A stretch of 64,000 nt of DNA from positions 186,001 to 250,000 of the forward strand of contig DASYYH010000006.1 of the NCBI GenBank assembly GCA_035934015.1. The letters are read 5' to 3'. Source of the stretch: Candidatus Acidiferrales bacterium (GTDB lineage: Bacteria; Acidobacteriota; Terriglobia; Acidiferrales; UBA7541). Below are positions 10,184-20,064 of the stretch, piece after piece (the first letter of the stretch is position 1; the number at the start of each line of letters is the position of its first letter). The translations under genes were made by a program, and so were the position numbers. The notes under the pieces are model-generated. The model worked only from the letters and a program-made list of their open reading frames with translations. It did not search any database and was not told the DNA's origin.

Positions 10184-11050
10184 TCATTCTCCGGCCGGGT
10201 TCACGATTTCCAGTAAAGAAGCGCACGTGGCGAGATTGCTCTCCGGATGTTGCGGATCATAAAAAATAGCTACGCTCATTCCTTCCTCTAGAGTACGAGT
10301 AAAATCGTTTCCTGAACCCGAGTGTGACTTGCCACTTGCATCCTGGAATTCGTACGTAATCGTCGAATTGTTCTTGAAGTAGCGTTGTTTGATGACGCGG
10401 CCTTTCGCCACCGCACCGTTCTCCAACAGATTCCAATCGCGCCGGGCCCATCGCCGCATGAAATACGGAATGATCGCAATCAGCAGCGCGATACAAGCGA
10501 AAAAAAATTCTTGTCCACGAAATTCGGCGAACGAATGAGATCGTTCCCACACGCCATAAAGATTTGAAAGCAACAGCATCTCAATGATGAGCACCATCAG
10601 CAGCATCACACTGAACGTCAGCTTTCCGCGTCGCGTCAATTGCACAGGCCGCGGTGGAGAGAGCGAAAGCAGGAAATCGTATTGTTCAGCTTTTCCTCCG
10701 CGGATCGCATGATCTTCGGTTGTACTTACCGGCGCATCGTTGCCCTCGCCAGTTCCTTGGCTCGCATCGCGCAGTTGCCGCAAGCCCTGCGTGGCGCCCG
10801 CAAAAATCACGCCGAGCAGCAGCGTCGGCAGCGTGGCAAACAAAATCGCGCCGACCCAGTTATGTTGTTCGATGCCAAGGGCAATTACTCCCATCAGATC
10901 GAATATTGCAATCAACGCCGGTATGATCCATCGCACGCGGGTAAGTCGCCGTTCGGCGGCGTCGCGATTCCACCCACACCTCTTGCAATAGGACCGGCCC
11001 ATCGCCGGGATTGTCGCCGCGCCGCATTTTGGGCATTTCGTTTGCACCAT
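10184..11050 (-). CDS. zinc-ribbon membrane protein with DUF3592-like region
   Basis: A 288-residue protein starting with a zinc ribbon (CPKCGAATIPAMG then CKRCGW, two CxxC pairs). Hydrophobic segments follow at about 39-59, 65-85, 145-165 and 180-198. The C-terminal part (VAKGRVIKQRYFKNNSTITYEF, a dotted beta-strand region, then VAIFYDPQHPESNL) resembles DUF3592, a small beta domain of membrane proteins. It is transcribed divergently from the oligopeptide ABC gene, with only 23-59 bp between the starts. The function is unknown. Confidence 0.7.
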   Translation of the reverse strand: MVQTKCPKCGAATIPAMGRSYCKRCGWNRDAAERRLTRVRWIIPALIAIFDLMGVIALGIEQHNWVGAILFATLPTLLLGVIFAGATQGLRQLRDASQGTGEGNDAPVSTTEDHAIRGGKAEQYDFLLSLSPPRPVQLTRRGKLTFSVMLLMVLIIEMLLLSNLYGVWERSHSFAEFRGQEFFFACIALLIAIIPYFMRRWARRDWNLLENGAVAKGRVIKQRYFKNNSTITYEFQDASGKSHSGSGNDFTRTLEEGMSVAIFYDPQHPESNLATCASLLEIVNPAGE

Positions 11051-11073
11051 AGAAAATTCGTGAGCCGAAACTC

Positions 11074-12090
11074 GTGCCGAGCCCGGAACATACGATTATC
11101 ATAAGTCTCGTGTCCACGTTGCTCGAACTCGAAAATTTCACCGTCGAACTGCCCACGCCGCAGGGCTGGGTCCGCCCTGTAAATGAAGTCTCCCTGCGCC
11201 TTGAGGAGGGCGAAGCTCTCGGCCTCGTCGGCGAATCCGGTTGCGGCAAGACGATGCTTTCTCTGGGGCTGATGGGCCTCGACCCGCATGGCGCTCGCCA
11301 CAATGGCTGCGCCTGGTTCGAAGTGAGTCGCGACGGCATGACTGCACGGGTCAACCTTGCGGTCCTTCCTCCGGAAGGAATGTGCATTCTCCGCGGCCGG
11401 CAAATCGCCATGATTTTTCAGGAGCCGATGACGGCGCTGGATCCCGTGATGCGCATCGGCGCGCAAATCGAAGAAGCCATCCGCGCCCACGAGCCCTCGC
11501 TCACCGCCGCGGAAATTCGCCGCCGCTCGATCGAAGCGCTCGAACGCGCTGCTGTTCCCGAGCCGGAACGGCGCGCCAGGCAGTTTCCGCATCAGCTCTC
11601 CGGCGGGCTGCGCCAGCGATCCATGATCGCCATGGCGCTTTCGATGCGTCCGCGGTTGCTTATTGCCGATGAGCCGACGACGGCGCTCGATGTCACTGTA
11701 CAAAAGCAGATTCTCGAGCTGCTTCAACAACTACGCCAGGAGTTGCATCTCACGTTGCTTTTCATCACGCATGACCTCGGCGTGGTTAGCCAAATCGCCG
11801 ACCGTATTGCCGTGATGTACGCAGGCCGCATCGTCGAAAGCGGGCCTGCGAATGATGTTCTGACCGCCCCGCGGCATCCCTACACCAAAGGCCTTCTTCG
11901 CGCCGCGCCGCGTCTCGAAGGGCGCAAAGTTGTAGCCATTCCCGGCACTGTTCCGCGCCTCGATGCACTTCCTCCCGGCTGCGCCTTTGCGCCCCGCTGC
12001 GAATATCATCGAACGGAATGCGATGCCGCTGTGCCTGATTTGCGAGAGGCTTTGCCGAACCACTGCGCGCGTTGTATCCTCGTCCAATGA
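11074..12090 (+). CDS. ABC transporter ATP-binding protein, OppD/DppD type
   Basis: An ATPase of the peptide/nickel importer class, up to 338 residues. Walker A GESGCGKT is at 53-60, the signature LSGGLRQR begins at 175 (slightly non-canonical; usually LSGGMRQR), and Walker [13 protein letters not shown] follows. The C-terminal oligopeptide domain with its cysteine-containing GCAFAPRC motif is present. GTG 11074 gives the longest frame; GTG 11110 (residue 13) is an alternative closer to the family N-terminus. The stop overlaps the methyltransferase start by 3 bp within an ATGA. No permease or substrate-binding protein is encoded nearby, so the transported substrate is unknown. Confidence 0.88.
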   Translation: MPSPEHTIIISLVSTLLELENFTVELPTPQGWVRPVNEVSLRLEEGEALGLVGESGCGKTMLSLGLMGLDPHGARHNGCAWFEVSRDGMTARVNLAVLPPEGMCILRGRQIAMIFQEPMTALDPVMRIGAQIEEAIRAHEPSLTAAEIRRRSIEALERAAVPEPERRARQFPHQLSGGLRQRSMIAMALSMRPRLLIADEPTTALDVTVQKQILELLQQLRQELHLTLLFITHDLGVVSQIADRIAVMYAGRIVESGPANDVLTAPRHPYTKGLLRAAPRLEGRKVVAIPGTVPRLDALPPGCAFAPRCEYHRTECDAAVPDLREALPNHCARCILVQ

Positions 12091-12950
12091 CCACGCATCG
12101 CGGTCCCGGTCAGCAGAATTCGTCGCAGCTCGACGAACAAAAGCAAATGGACCTCGTGCGCGACCGCTTCACGCGCACCGCGGGCGTCTTCGCCGATTTT
12201 GCGCTTGCCGAGCGCGGCGCTGAAGCCGAACATCTGCTTCGCCTCATCGATCCTGCCGGGAGCGAACGCGCACTCGACGTTGCCTGCGGCCCGGGAACGC
12301 TCGCGCGCATTTTTGCGCGGCAGGTTCGCTGGATCGGCGGACTCGATCTCACGCCCGCCATGCTCGCTCGCGCGCGCGACGATGCCTCCGCGAACCACAT
12401 CGGAAATTTTTCGGCCGCGCGCGGCAACGCTCTGCAAATGCCGTTTCACGAGGAAACATTCGACATCGTGATCACCAGTTACAGCATTCATCATCTCCCC
12501 GATCCTTTCGCTGCTGTTCGCGAAATCGCGCGCGTCCTGAAGCGCGGTGGAAAATTTGGCCTGCTTGATATGGTCGTTTCTGAGAATACTGTGCACGCAA
12601 AAGCGTGCAACGACATCGAAATCGCACGCGACGCCTCGCATACGCGCGCCTTGCCCGTCAGTGAGTTCAAGAGTCTCTTGACCTCCTGCGGCTTTGCCGT
12701 AGCAGCGTGCGAAATCGAAGACCATCCACGCTCGTTTGACCAATGGATGCACACAGCGGGCTGGAAGCGCGGCGATGAGGCTTTCGAGCAAACTCGCCGT
12801 TTGCTCGAAGCTTCGATTTCCGGCGACACGGCCGGTCTCCACGCAAAATTCCTGCTCGGCTCACCTACACATCCATCCGCGGCTGGCGATTCGCGTCCGG
12901 ACATCGAGCTGCACCATACAGCCGCGTTCATCGTTGGCCGGAGACAGTGA
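12087..12950 (+). CDS. class I SAM-dependent methyltransferase
   Basis: A 287-residue methyltransferase (Methyltransf_11/UbiE-like). Motif I is ALDVACGPGTLARIF, the acidic loop reads IGGLDLTPAMLARA, and the post-motif II segment is MPFHEETFDIVITSYSIHHLPDP. The ATG at 12087 overlaps the oppD-like stop (ATGA), and its own stop overlaps the next ATPase start (GTGA), so three genes are translationally coupled. A further upstream in-frame TTG at 12072 is less likely. The C-terminus ([15 protein letters not shown]) ends like UbiE-type enzymes. The substrate is unknown, and the position between two halves of a peptide transporter is odd. Confidence 0.82.
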   Translation: MTTHRGPGQQNSSQLDEQKQMDLVRDRFTRTAGVFADFALAERGAEAEHLLRLIDPAGSERALDVACGPGTLARIFARQVRWIGGLDLTPAMLARARDDASANHIGNFSAARGNALQMPFHEETFDIVITSYSIHHLPDPFAAVREIARVLKRGGKFGLLDMVVSENTVHAKACNDIEIARDASHTRALPVSEFKSLLTSCGFAVAACEIEDHPRSFDQWMHTAGWKRGDEAFEQTRRLLEASISGDTAGLHAKFLLGSPTHPSAAGDSRPDIELHHTAAFIVGRRQ

Positions 12951-13780
12951 GCTCAGGCGCCGAGGCTTCATCTGTGACGCCCAATGGCGCGCCGCTCCTC
13001 GAAGCACGCCATCTGCGGAAAGCATTCCCCTTATCTGGCGTCGCCTGGCAAGATTCTCATCACGGCACACATGCGGTCGAGGATGTCAGCCTTGCTATTA
13101 CGCGCGGCGAGACATTCGGCATTGTCGGTGAGTCCGGCTGCGGCAAGACGACACTCGCCCGCATGCTTCTTCGCCTCATCGAGCCAGACTCCGGCGAAAT
13201 TCGTTTTGCCGGCGAAAATTGGCTCGCAGCGAGCGGCGTCCAAATGCGCAAAATACGCCGCCGCATGCAAATCGTGTTTCAGGATCCCATGGCTTCACTC
13301 GACCCGCGGATGCGCGTGGAGGCCACTGTTGGCGAACCGCTCGAAATTCACGAGCCGCAACTTTCGCGTGAAGAACGTCGCATGAAAATCATCGAGGCGC
13401 TTGGAACCGTAGGCCTTGGAGTGGATGTTCTACCGCGTTATCCGCATGAATTTTCCGGCGGGCAGCGCCAGCGCATTGGCATTGCCCGCGCGCTCATCTT
13501 AAGGCCCGATCTGGTCGTCGCCGACGAACCTGTCTCGTCTCTTGACGTTTCCATCGGTGCGCAAATCCTGGAGCTGCTCGAACGTCTCCAGCGCGAATTT
13601 TCTCTCACTCTTCTGCTCATTTCCCACAATCTGCCCGTTGTTGCGCTGCTAGCCTCGCGCGTCGCCGTCATGCAAGCGGGACGATTCGTCGAAACCGGTC
13701 CTGCGGCTCGTGTCCTCGGTTCCCCGGAGCACGCCTACACGAAAACACTGCTCGCCGCCGTCCCTCGCCTGCCCTCTTGA
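12947..13780 (+). CDS. ABC transporter ATP-binding protein, OppF/DppF type (short)
   Basis: A 277-residue ATPase pairing with the OppD-type protein upstream. Walker A GESGCGKT is at 61-68, signature [15 protein letters not shown] and Walker [13 protein letters not shown] follow. It ends right after [15 protein letters not shown] and so lacks the C-terminal oligopeptide extension that most OppF/DppF proteins carry; the usual length is about 320. GTG 12947 overlaps the methyltransferase stop by 4 bp. Without permease genes here, the membrane partners must lie elsewhere. Confidence 0.87.
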   Translation: MSSGAEASSVTPNGAPLLEARHLRKAFPLSGVAWQDSHHGTHAVEDVSLAITRGETFGIVGESGCGKTTLARMLLRLIEPDSGEIRFAGENWLAASGVQMRKIRRRMQIVFQDPMASLDPRMRVEATVGEPLEIHEPQLSREERRMKIIEALGTVGLGVDVLPRYPHEFSGGQRQRIGIARALILRPDLVVADEPVSSLDVSIGAQILELLERLQREFSLTLLLISHNLPVVALLASRVAVMQAGRFVETGPAARVLGSPEHAYTKTLLAAVPRLPS

Positions 13781-13903
13781 ATTGTCTATTCGTCAAGAAG
13801 ATTCTGCGCTAGACTCCGCCGCAAGAAACTTTTGTCCCGGATGAACGTAGAAACCGTAGAGGAAAACGCAAGCGGGCGGTAAAACTCCGCCGTGGAGGAT
13901 TCA

Positions 13904-14662
13904 ATGCCAGCGACGACAGCGGCTGTGCCGGATGCCCCGAAGCCAATCAGTGCCATCGGAAGAATCATCGGCGCGATCGTGAACCCTCGCCCAACGTTCG
14001 AAGACATTGCCCGCAAACCTAGCTGGCTCGCGCCACTGCTCGTCGTAATCATCTTCGCGCTGGCGACGACGTACGTGATTGGCCAGAGAGTCGGGTGGGG
14101 CAACGTGATTCAAAAGCAGATTTCACAAAGTAGTTCAGCGCAGCGGCGTATGGAGCAACTGCCTCCCGACCAGCGGGCTGACATCATTAATCGACAGGCA
14201 AAGGTTACTCCGATCTTTGCTTACGCGGCCAACATAATCATTTTCCCGATCGCCTGCCTTGTCATCGCTGGAATTTTGATGGGCGCCTTTAATGCGACGG
14301 GCGGTGCCGGGGTCGACTTCAAAACCTCCTTTGGTATCGTTACTCACGCCTATATGCCGTCGGTTATCGTTTTTCTCCTAGGCATTCTGATCATGTATTT
14401 GAAATCCCCCGATCAGATCGACGTACAGAATCTTGTGGCCTCAAATCTTGGCGCGGTATTGTCGAATGACGCGCCGAGGTGGTTAGTATCTCTGGGCGGT
14501 TCGATTGATCTTTTCAGCTTCTGGATGATGGCCTTGATGGCGCTTGGTTTTTCCGTCGCCCGGCCCAGAAAGATATCAATGAGCAAAGGACTGACCTGGA
14601 TTGTGATGCTCTGGCTCATTTACGTCGTTATCAAGGTTGGTCTGGCGGCCGCGTTCTCCTGA
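13904..14662 (+). CDS. Yip1-domain membrane protein
   Basis: A 252-residue polytopic membrane protein. The N-terminal segment IGRIIGAIVNPRPTFEDIARKPSWLAPLL is the usual lead-in of bacterial Yip1-domain (PF04893) proteins, and about five hydrophobic helices follow. ATG 13904 is chosen because GGAGG sits at 13894-13898; an upstream in-frame GTG at 13892 would include that site. The role of this family in bacteria is not established. Confidence 0.72.
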   Translation: MPATTAAVPDAPKPISAIGRIIGAIVNPRPTFEDIARKPSWLAPLLVVIIFALATTYVIGQRVGWGNVIQKQISQSSSAQRRMEQLPPDQRADIINRQAKVTPIFAYAANIIIFPIACLVIAGILMGAFNATGGAGVDFKTSFGIVTHAYMPSVIVFLLGILIMYLKSPDQIDVQNLVASNLGAVLSNDAPRWLVSLGGSIDLFSFWMMALMALGFSVARPRKISMSKGLTWIVMLWLIYVVIKVGLAAAFS

Positions 14663-14675
14663 TACACTCGTCTGC

Positions 14676-15815
14676 ATGTCTTTTCGTTTTGAAGTTCTGC
14701 AGACGGACCCGACCGGCGCGCGCCTGGGCCGTCTGGAAACGCCGCACGGCGTGATTGAAACGCCGGCCTTCATGCCGGTCGGCACGCTCGGGACGGTCAA
14801 GGGCCTAACACAGGAGTCGCTCGAAGCGCTCGGCGCGCAGATCATTCTCGCCAATACCTACCATCTCTATCTTCGTCCCGGCGCCGAACTCATCCGCGAA
14901 ATGGGCGGCCTGCATGAATTCATGTCCTGGCCGCATCCGATTCTCACCGATTCCGGCGGCTATCAGGTCTTCAGCCTCTCCGCCCTGCGAAAAGTCACCG
15001 ACGACGGCGTCACGTTCCGCTCGCACATCGATGGGTCCGAACATTTCTTGTCGCCCGAACGCGCCATCGAGATCCAATCAGCGCTCGGTTCGGACATCAT
15101 TATGGTTCTTGACGAGTGCATCGAATCCTCATCGGACGAAACCCGGACGGCTGCCGCTGCCGAGCGCACGCTCGCATGGGCCCGGCGGTCCATCGATTCC
15201 TTCGCCCAGCATGGCGATCCGCGGCGTCAAATGATGTTCGGCATCGTGCAGGGCGGGGCGTTCGAACATCTTCGCCGTTCTTGCGCCGATACAATGGTCG
15301 CACTTGATTTTCCCGGCTACGCCATCGGTGGCCTCGCGGTCGGCGAAGCGCACGAAATCACGTGTGAAATGTCCGCCGCAGTCGCCGCGTGCCTTCCCGT
15401 CGCCAAGCCGCGCTACCTGATGGGCGTTGGCCGCCCCGAGCAAATCGCCGACTATGTCGCTCGCGGTATCGACATGATGGATTGCGTTCTCCCCACGCGC
15501 AGCGCTCGCCACGGCTGCCTCTTCACATGGCAAGGACGCCTGCTCATCAAAAACGCCCGTTACGCAAAGGATCCTCGTCCGATCGACTCCGATTGCAAAT
15601 GCCCCACGTGCCGCCGCTATTCGCGCGCCTATTTGCGCCATCTCTGCCTCTCGAATGAGATTCTCGGCGCTACGCTGAGCACCCTCCACAACGTGTACTT
15701 TTACCTTGACATCATGGCTGAAATCCGCAAGTCTATCCGTTTTGGGAACCTCCGAGGATTCTGTTCTGACCTTCAGGCACGCCTCGAACACACTGTGTCC
15801 GAATCGGGAGCGTAA
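14676..15815 (+). CDS. tgt: Queuine tRNA-ribosyltransferase (tRNA-guanine transglycosylase)
   Basis: A 379-residue Tgt, which exchanges guanine-34 for preQ1 in tRNAs of the GUN anticodon group. Visible are the TPAFMPVGTLGTVK opening, the catalytic-loop LTDSGGYQVFSL with the first catalytic Asp, GLAVGE, the second catalytic region DCVLPTRSARHG, and the zinc site CKCPTCRRYSRAYLRHL with a later HN. ATG 14676 is chosen over an upstream in-frame start at 14637 because it matches the family start (MSFRFEVLQTDP) and avoids overlap with the Yip1 gene. It begins the tgt-yajC-secD-secF run conserved in many bacteria. Confidence 0.96.
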   Translation: MSFRFEVLQTDPTGARLGRLETPHGVIETPAFMPVGTLGTVKGLTQESLEALGAQIILANTYHLYLRPGAELIREMGGLHEFMSWPHPILTDSGGYQVFSLSALRKVTDDGVTFRSHIDGSEHFLSPERAIEIQSALGSDIIMVLDECIESSSDETRTAAAAERTLAWARRSIDSFAQHGDPRRQMMFGIVQGGAFEHLRRSCADTMVALDFPGYAIGGLAVGEAHEITCEMSAAVAACLPVAKPRYLMGVGRPEQIADYVARGIDMMDCVLPTRSARHGCLFTWQGRLLIKNARYAKDPRPIDSDCKCPTCRRYSRAYLRHLCLSNEILGATLSTLHNVYFYLDIMAEIRKSIRFGNLRGFCSDLQARLEHTVSESGA

Positions 15816-15959
15816 GCGGGCGGTTTATCGCCAGTCAGAAGGAGCAGAGTTCTGCGGATAATTTATCTGTAAATTCGCCTGCTGGAGATTCGCTGGGAAT
15901 CCAGCTTCCAGCCGGTGGTGGTTTTTTCGCTGTTCATCAGCGCCAGGAGCAAGGAATAG

Positions 15960-16280
15960 ATGTTGCACGGCCCCACGGTCGATTTGTCGCTTGTCGCGCA
16001 GCAGTCCGCCAACGGACTCATCGCCTTCCTGCCATTCATTCTGATCCTCGTCATACTGTATGTCCTGATGATTATGCCTGCGCAGCGCCGCCAGAAGAAG
16101 CTCGCGGCTATGATTGCGGCGCTCAAGAATGGCGACAAGGTCATCACCAATGGCGGCATTTACGGAACCGTTGTCGGCCTCGACAACGAATCGGTGCAGC
16201 TGCGCATCGCAGAGCAGGTGAAGATTCGCGTCGCTCGCAACGCGATTGCCGGGCTCCAGCCCGAAGCTAAGGAGAATTAG
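15960..16280 (+). CDS. yajC: Preprotein translocase subunit YajC
   Basis: A 106-residue single-pass inner-membrane protein of the SecDF-YajC accessory complex. One hydrophobic helix covers about residues 17-37, followed by the diagnostic PAQRRQKKLAAMIAALKNGDKV and the KDxVITxGGIYGTV-like segment. It sits 9 bp before secD in the standard order. Confidence 0.93.
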   Translation: MLHGPTVDLSLVAQQSANGLIAFLPFILILVILYVLMIMPAQRRQKKLAAMIAALKNGDKVITNGGIYGTVVGLDNESVQLRIAEQVKIRVARNAIAGLQPEAKEN

Positions 16281-16289
16281 CGGCCCGCA

Positions 16290-17909
16290 ATGAATCAGAA
16301 CCTCAAATGGAAGGCAATTTTCATTCTGATCGTTGTCTTGATCTGTTTTTATGGCCTTTTCGGCCTGCCCTCGTTTCCGACCTCTTGGAGCCAGCTTGTT
16401 GACAATTTTTCCAGCCGCATGCAGCTCGGCCTCGACCTTCGCGGCGGCAGCCACCTTGTCTTACAGGTGCAAGTTCAGGAAGCCATCGGCACGCATTGCG
16501 ATCAGACCCACGACGAACTGATCGATCAGCTCCATAAGCAAAACATCACCGTTGGTGAAGTCGACCGCCTGAGCAACACGCAGATTCTGGTCAAAAACGT
16601 AACTCCCTCTCAGACCGGCGCATTTCAGTCTCTCGTGCAAGATCAGTTTCCCGATTTCGGCGTCGGCCCTGCTCCCGGCGAGCAAAGCGGCTTCCTCCTG
16701 ACCATGAAACCAACAGTTGTCTCTGACATTGAGCAGCGGACCATGGATCAATCGCTCGACACGATTCGCCGCCGCATCACCGGGCTCGGCTTGAAGGAAC
16801 CCAACGTCGCTCCCACCGGCCGTGGCCAGGACGAAATTCTCGTCGAACTGCCCGGCGAAGGAGATCCCACTCGCGCCAAGCAGGTTATTCAGGCTGGCGG
16901 TCAATTGAAGTTTCAGCTCGTTCTCGATGACAATGCGTATCCTTCCGAGGCGGCTGCTTTGGCCGCACATAGCGGTGTTTTGCCTCAGGACAGCCAGTTG
17001 CTTCCGGGGACGTCGGCAACTGGAGATCAGTCTGGAGGGCAAGTCTGGTGGTTGTTGAGTCGTGCTCCGATTATCACCGGCGCGGATCTGCGCGACGCCA
17101 ACCCTGGTCCGAATCCGCAACAGCCTGGTTTCTACGAAGTCCATTTTTCGGTTTCTACCGCGGCTGCGAAGCGTTTTGGCCCATTCACTGGCTCAAACAT
17201 AGGCCATCGCATGGCTGTCGTTCTGGACAATCAAGTTCAGAGCGCGCCCGTGATTAATGGCCGCATTGATGACCAGGGCGAGATTGAAGGCAATTTCACG
17301 CAAGATTCCGCCAAGGACCTGAGCCTGATTCTCAATGCCGGTGCACTGCCTGCCTCAATCAAATACATCGAAGAGCGCACGATCGGCCCTTCGCTTGGCG
17401 CCGACTCCATTCGCGAAGGCGTCCAGGCTTCCATTGCCAGCCTTATCGCCGTTTGGATCTTTCTAATGGTTTATTACCGGCTGAGCGGCATCAATGCGGT
17501 GGTGGCCCTGTTGCTCAACCTCATTATTCTGATTGCGTTCATGGCTATTTCCGGTGCAACGCTTACTCTGCCTGGCATTGCCGGCGTGGTTTTGACAATT
17601 GGCATGGGCGTCGATTCCAACGTGCTCGTTTTCGAGCGTATTCGCGAAGAATTGCGCAATGGCAAAGCCAATCCGTCTGCCGTGGACATTGGTTTCGACA
17701 AGGCCTTTTTGACCATCATTGATACGCACATCACCACGCTGGTCTCGGCCGCCTTTCTCTTCTTGTTTGGGACGGGCCCAGTGAAAGGGTTTGCCATCAC
17801 GCTGACTATCGGTCTTTTGGCCAATCTTTTCACGTCGGTGTATGTGTCGCGGGTCATTTTTGATTGGCATTTGTCCCGCATGGGTCGCGAAGCCGAGCTC
17901 AGCATTTAG
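16290..17909 (+). CDS. secD: Protein translocase subunit SecD
   Basis: A 539-residue RND-type subunit that uses the proton gradient to pull secreted proteins across the membrane. The first TM is at about 8-25, followed by LGLDLRGGSHLVLQV, a motif diagnostic of SecD. The large periplasmic domain P1 runs to about residue 360. The C-terminal five-TM bundle contains IGMGVDSNVLVFERIREELRNG. It lies 9 bp after yajC. Its partner secF comes after an unusual 173-bp gap. Confidence 0.96.
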   Translation: MNQNLKWKAIFILIVVLICFYGLFGLPSFPTSWSQLVDNFSSRMQLGLDLRGGSHLVLQVQVQEAIGTHCDQTHDELIDQLHKQNITVGEVDRLSNTQILVKNVTPSQTGAFQSLVQDQFPDFGVGPAPGEQSGFLLTMKPTVVSDIEQRTMDQSLDTIRRRITGLGLKEPNVAPTGRGQDEILVELPGEGDPTRAKQVIQAGGQLKFQLVLDDNAYPSEAAALAAHSGVLPQDSQLLPGTSATGDQSGGQVWWLLSRAPIITGADLRDANPGPNPQQPGFYEVHFSVSTAAAKRFGPFTGSNIGHRMAVVLDNQVQSAPVINGRIDDQGEIEGNFTQDSAKDLSLILNAGALPASIKYIEERTIGPSLGADSIREGVQASIASLIAVWIFLMVYYRLSGINAVVALLLNLIILIAFMAISGATLTLPGIAGVVLTIGMGVDSNVLVFERIREELRNGKANPSAVDIGFDKAFLTIIDTHITTLVSAAFLFLFGTGPVKGFAITLTIGLLANLFTSVYVSRVIFDWHLSRMGREAELSI

Positions 17910-18082
17910 CTACGGATAAGCGTATATGTGTAATGGTAGGCAGCAACGACAGTAGGTTTTGGTACTCGGTCCTAGAATTTTTGGGCGTTCCTTAGATTTC
18001 GGAAACTGCCGGGGTGGCGATTCCGTTTCGGGAACATTCAACTCTTGGGTGGTGTCTAACTCAGTAAGGATAAGACTAGACG

Positions 18083-19321
18083 ATGGAATTTTTTCACGCA
18101 CCGAATATTGACTGGATGGGGAAGGCCAAGTATTTCGCTACCCTTTCCGCGTGCCTGTTGATCATTGGCGGCGTCGCCGCTTTCATGCACAACGGCCTGC
18201 ATTATGGGATCGATTTCAAGGGCGGTGCGATGGTGATCGTACGTTTTTCCTCGGCTCCTCCCATAAGCCAGATTCGCGCTGCGCTCGATGCCGCTGGGCT
18301 GAAGAACAATGAAGTCACCAGCAGCAGCGACATTTCCAATGCGAATTCCAAGAACGACGTGATGATTCGCGTCGAGCAGGGAAGCGAAGGCGAGGACGCT
18401 CTCAATGCTGCAAAGGCGACCATCGTCTCGGCTCTGGAAAAGAATTTTGGCGCGCCTTCGAGTTCCAATCCGGATTTCAATTCCGTTGTGACTACGGATC
18501 TCGCGAACTACCTCACGCGGCGCGATCCTTTGGTTCTCGGAACCGCGGCGGGCGATCGTTATACGCAAGTGGCCCAGGCCTTGATTGATGCGCGCGATAA
18601 GAATCATGGTGGCATCGTCGCCGATTTTTCTGAATTGAGTAACGTCTCGGGCGTCACGCCTGCTGTGATCGATGCCCTGAAGTCTGGCTATTCGTTGAAC
18701 CGCTTCAGCATCACGGAATCGCAAGTCGTTGGTCCCACGGTTGGCGCGCAGTTGCGGCGACAGGCCATTCTGGCGACGCTCTATGCTCTCGCCGGCATGT
18801 TGATTTATGTGGCTATCCGCTTCGAGTGGATTTATGGCGCGGCGGCGGTCATCGCCGTTTTCCACGACGTCCTCATCACGCTCGGCTTCTTTTGTCTCTT
18901 CTACAACAAATTTGAAATTTCCCTGACGGTTATCGCCGCGCTGCTGACGCTGGTTGGCTATTCCATGAACGACACGATCGTCATCTTTGACCGCGTTCGC
19001 GAGAATTTGCGTTTGATGCGGCGCGAGAAGCTGTCCGTAATCATCAACCGTTCCATTAATCAGACTCTTTCGCGTACGATTCTCACTAGCGGCCTCACTT
19101 TCCTCACTGTTTTTCTCCTCTTCGTCTTTGGCGGCCAGGTTCTCCGCAGTTTCTCTTTTGCCATGGTTGTCGGAGTTGTGGTAGGTACGTATTCCAGTTT
19201 TGGCATTGCGGCTCCCATAGTTGTGATTTGGAATAAATGGCGTGGCCAGGGCGTCACGGCTCCGGTCGCTTCTTCGGCGGACAAACGTGCGGAGAGGCGT
19301 CTGGCTGAGGCAAGGAGATAA
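18083..19321 (+). CDS. secF: Protein translocase subunit SecF
   Basis: A 412-residue partner of SecD, somewhat longer than the usual 300-330 residues because of a larger periplasmic domain (about 130-230). The N-terminus has one TM and HYGIDFKGGAMVIVRF, the SecF motif. The TM bundle includes LVGYSMNDTIVIFDRVREN. Unlike most genomes secF is not immediately after secD: 173 bp with no gene separate them, with AAGGAT upstream of the ATG. tonB starts 2 bp after the stop, its ribosome-binding site lying inside secF. Confidence 0.95.
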   Translation: MEFFHAPNIDWMGKAKYFATLSACLLIIGGVAAFMHNGLHYGIDFKGGAMVIVRFSSAPPISQIRAALDAAGLKNNEVTSSSDISNANSKNDVMIRVEQGSEGEDALNAAKATIVSALEKNFGAPSSSNPDFNSVVTTDLANYLTRRDPLVLGTAAGDRYTQVAQALIDARDKNHGGIVADFSELSNVSGVTPAVIDALKSGYSLNRFSITESQVVGPTVGAQLRRQAILATLYALAGMLIYVAIRFEWIYGAAAVIAVFHDVLITLGFFCLFYNKFEISLTVIAALLTLVGYSMNDTIVIFDRVRENLRLMRREKLSVIINRSINQTLSRTILTSGLTFLTVFLLFVFGGQVLRSFSFAMVVGVVVGTYSSFGIAAPIVVIWNKWRGQGVTAPVASSADKRAERRLAEARR

Positions 19322-19323
19322 TC

Positions 19324-20046
19324 ATGTTCGATGAACTCGTCGAATCGACGAACAAGAAAAAAACCAACAAGGTCTGGAGCGTGTGGCTCTCCGCGGGAGT
19401 CCAGGCGCTGATTCTCGGCGTTCTGATTTTGATCCCGCTGATCTACACAAGCGCGCTGCCCAAGGCGTTGATGTCAACGTTCCTGGTTGCGCCTCCTCCG
19501 CCCCCCCCTCCTCCTCCTCCCGCCGTTAAGGTCGTCGTGAAGCAAATGCCCAAGCTCATTCAAAATGGCAGGCTGCAGGCTCCGACCGTCATTCCGAAAA
19601 AAATTCAAATGGTAAAAGAGCAGCCCCAGCCTGATGTTAGCGGCGTGACTGGAGGCGTTCTCGGCGGCGTTCCGGGCGGCTCTGCGGGTGGAGTTCTGGG
19701 AGGAATTATTGGTGGCGCGCCGGGCGCATTGCCGCCGCCGCCGAAACCACCCAGCATCATTAAAGTTGGCGGAGACGTGCAACAGGCCAACCTTCTTCGC
19801 CAGATTATGCCGGCTTACCCACAAATCGCGAAAATGGCCCATGTTCAAGGCAACGTTGTTCTGCACGCCATCATCTCGAAAGACGGCACTGTGGAGCAGC
19901 TGACGCCCCTGTCCGGCTCGCCGCTGTTGATTCCGGCTGCGGTGGCTGCGGTGAAGCAGTGGCGCTACCGGCCCACGATGTTGAACGGACAGGCGGTTGC
20001 TGTCGATACGGAGATTACGGTTATTTTCAATTTGGATCAGCAATAG
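19324..20046 (+). CDS. TonB-family energy-transducing protein
   Basis: A 240-residue TonB-like protein. A cytoplasmic N-terminus is followed by a single TM at about 19-42. A run of ten prolines begins near 57, followed by a flexible Gly-rich linker (GGVLGGVPGG repeats at about 115-140) and the C-terminal TonB domain (about 155-240) with YPQIAKMAHVQGNVVLHAIISKDG, the standard pattern. It would couple ExbB/ExbD proton flow to outer-membrane transporters. The AAGGAGATAATC before the ATG is inside the secF end, so it may be expressed with secDF. The linker lacks the usual Lys-Pro/Glu-Pro repeats and uses Gly instead. Confidence 0.9.
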   Translation: MFDELVESTNKKKTNKVWSVWLSAGVQALILGVLILIPLIYTSALPKALMSTFLVAPPPPPPPPPPAVKVVVKQMPKLIQNGRLQAPTVIPKKIQMVKEQPQPDVSGVTGGVLGGVPGGSAGGVLGGIIGGAPGALPPPPKPPSIIKVGGDVQQANLLRQIMPAYPQIAKMAHVQGNVVLHAIISKDGTVEQLTPLSGSPLLIPAAVAAVKQWRYRPTMLNGQAVAVDTEITVIFNLDQQ

Positions 20047-20064
20047 GTTGGGGATAGTCCGGGG

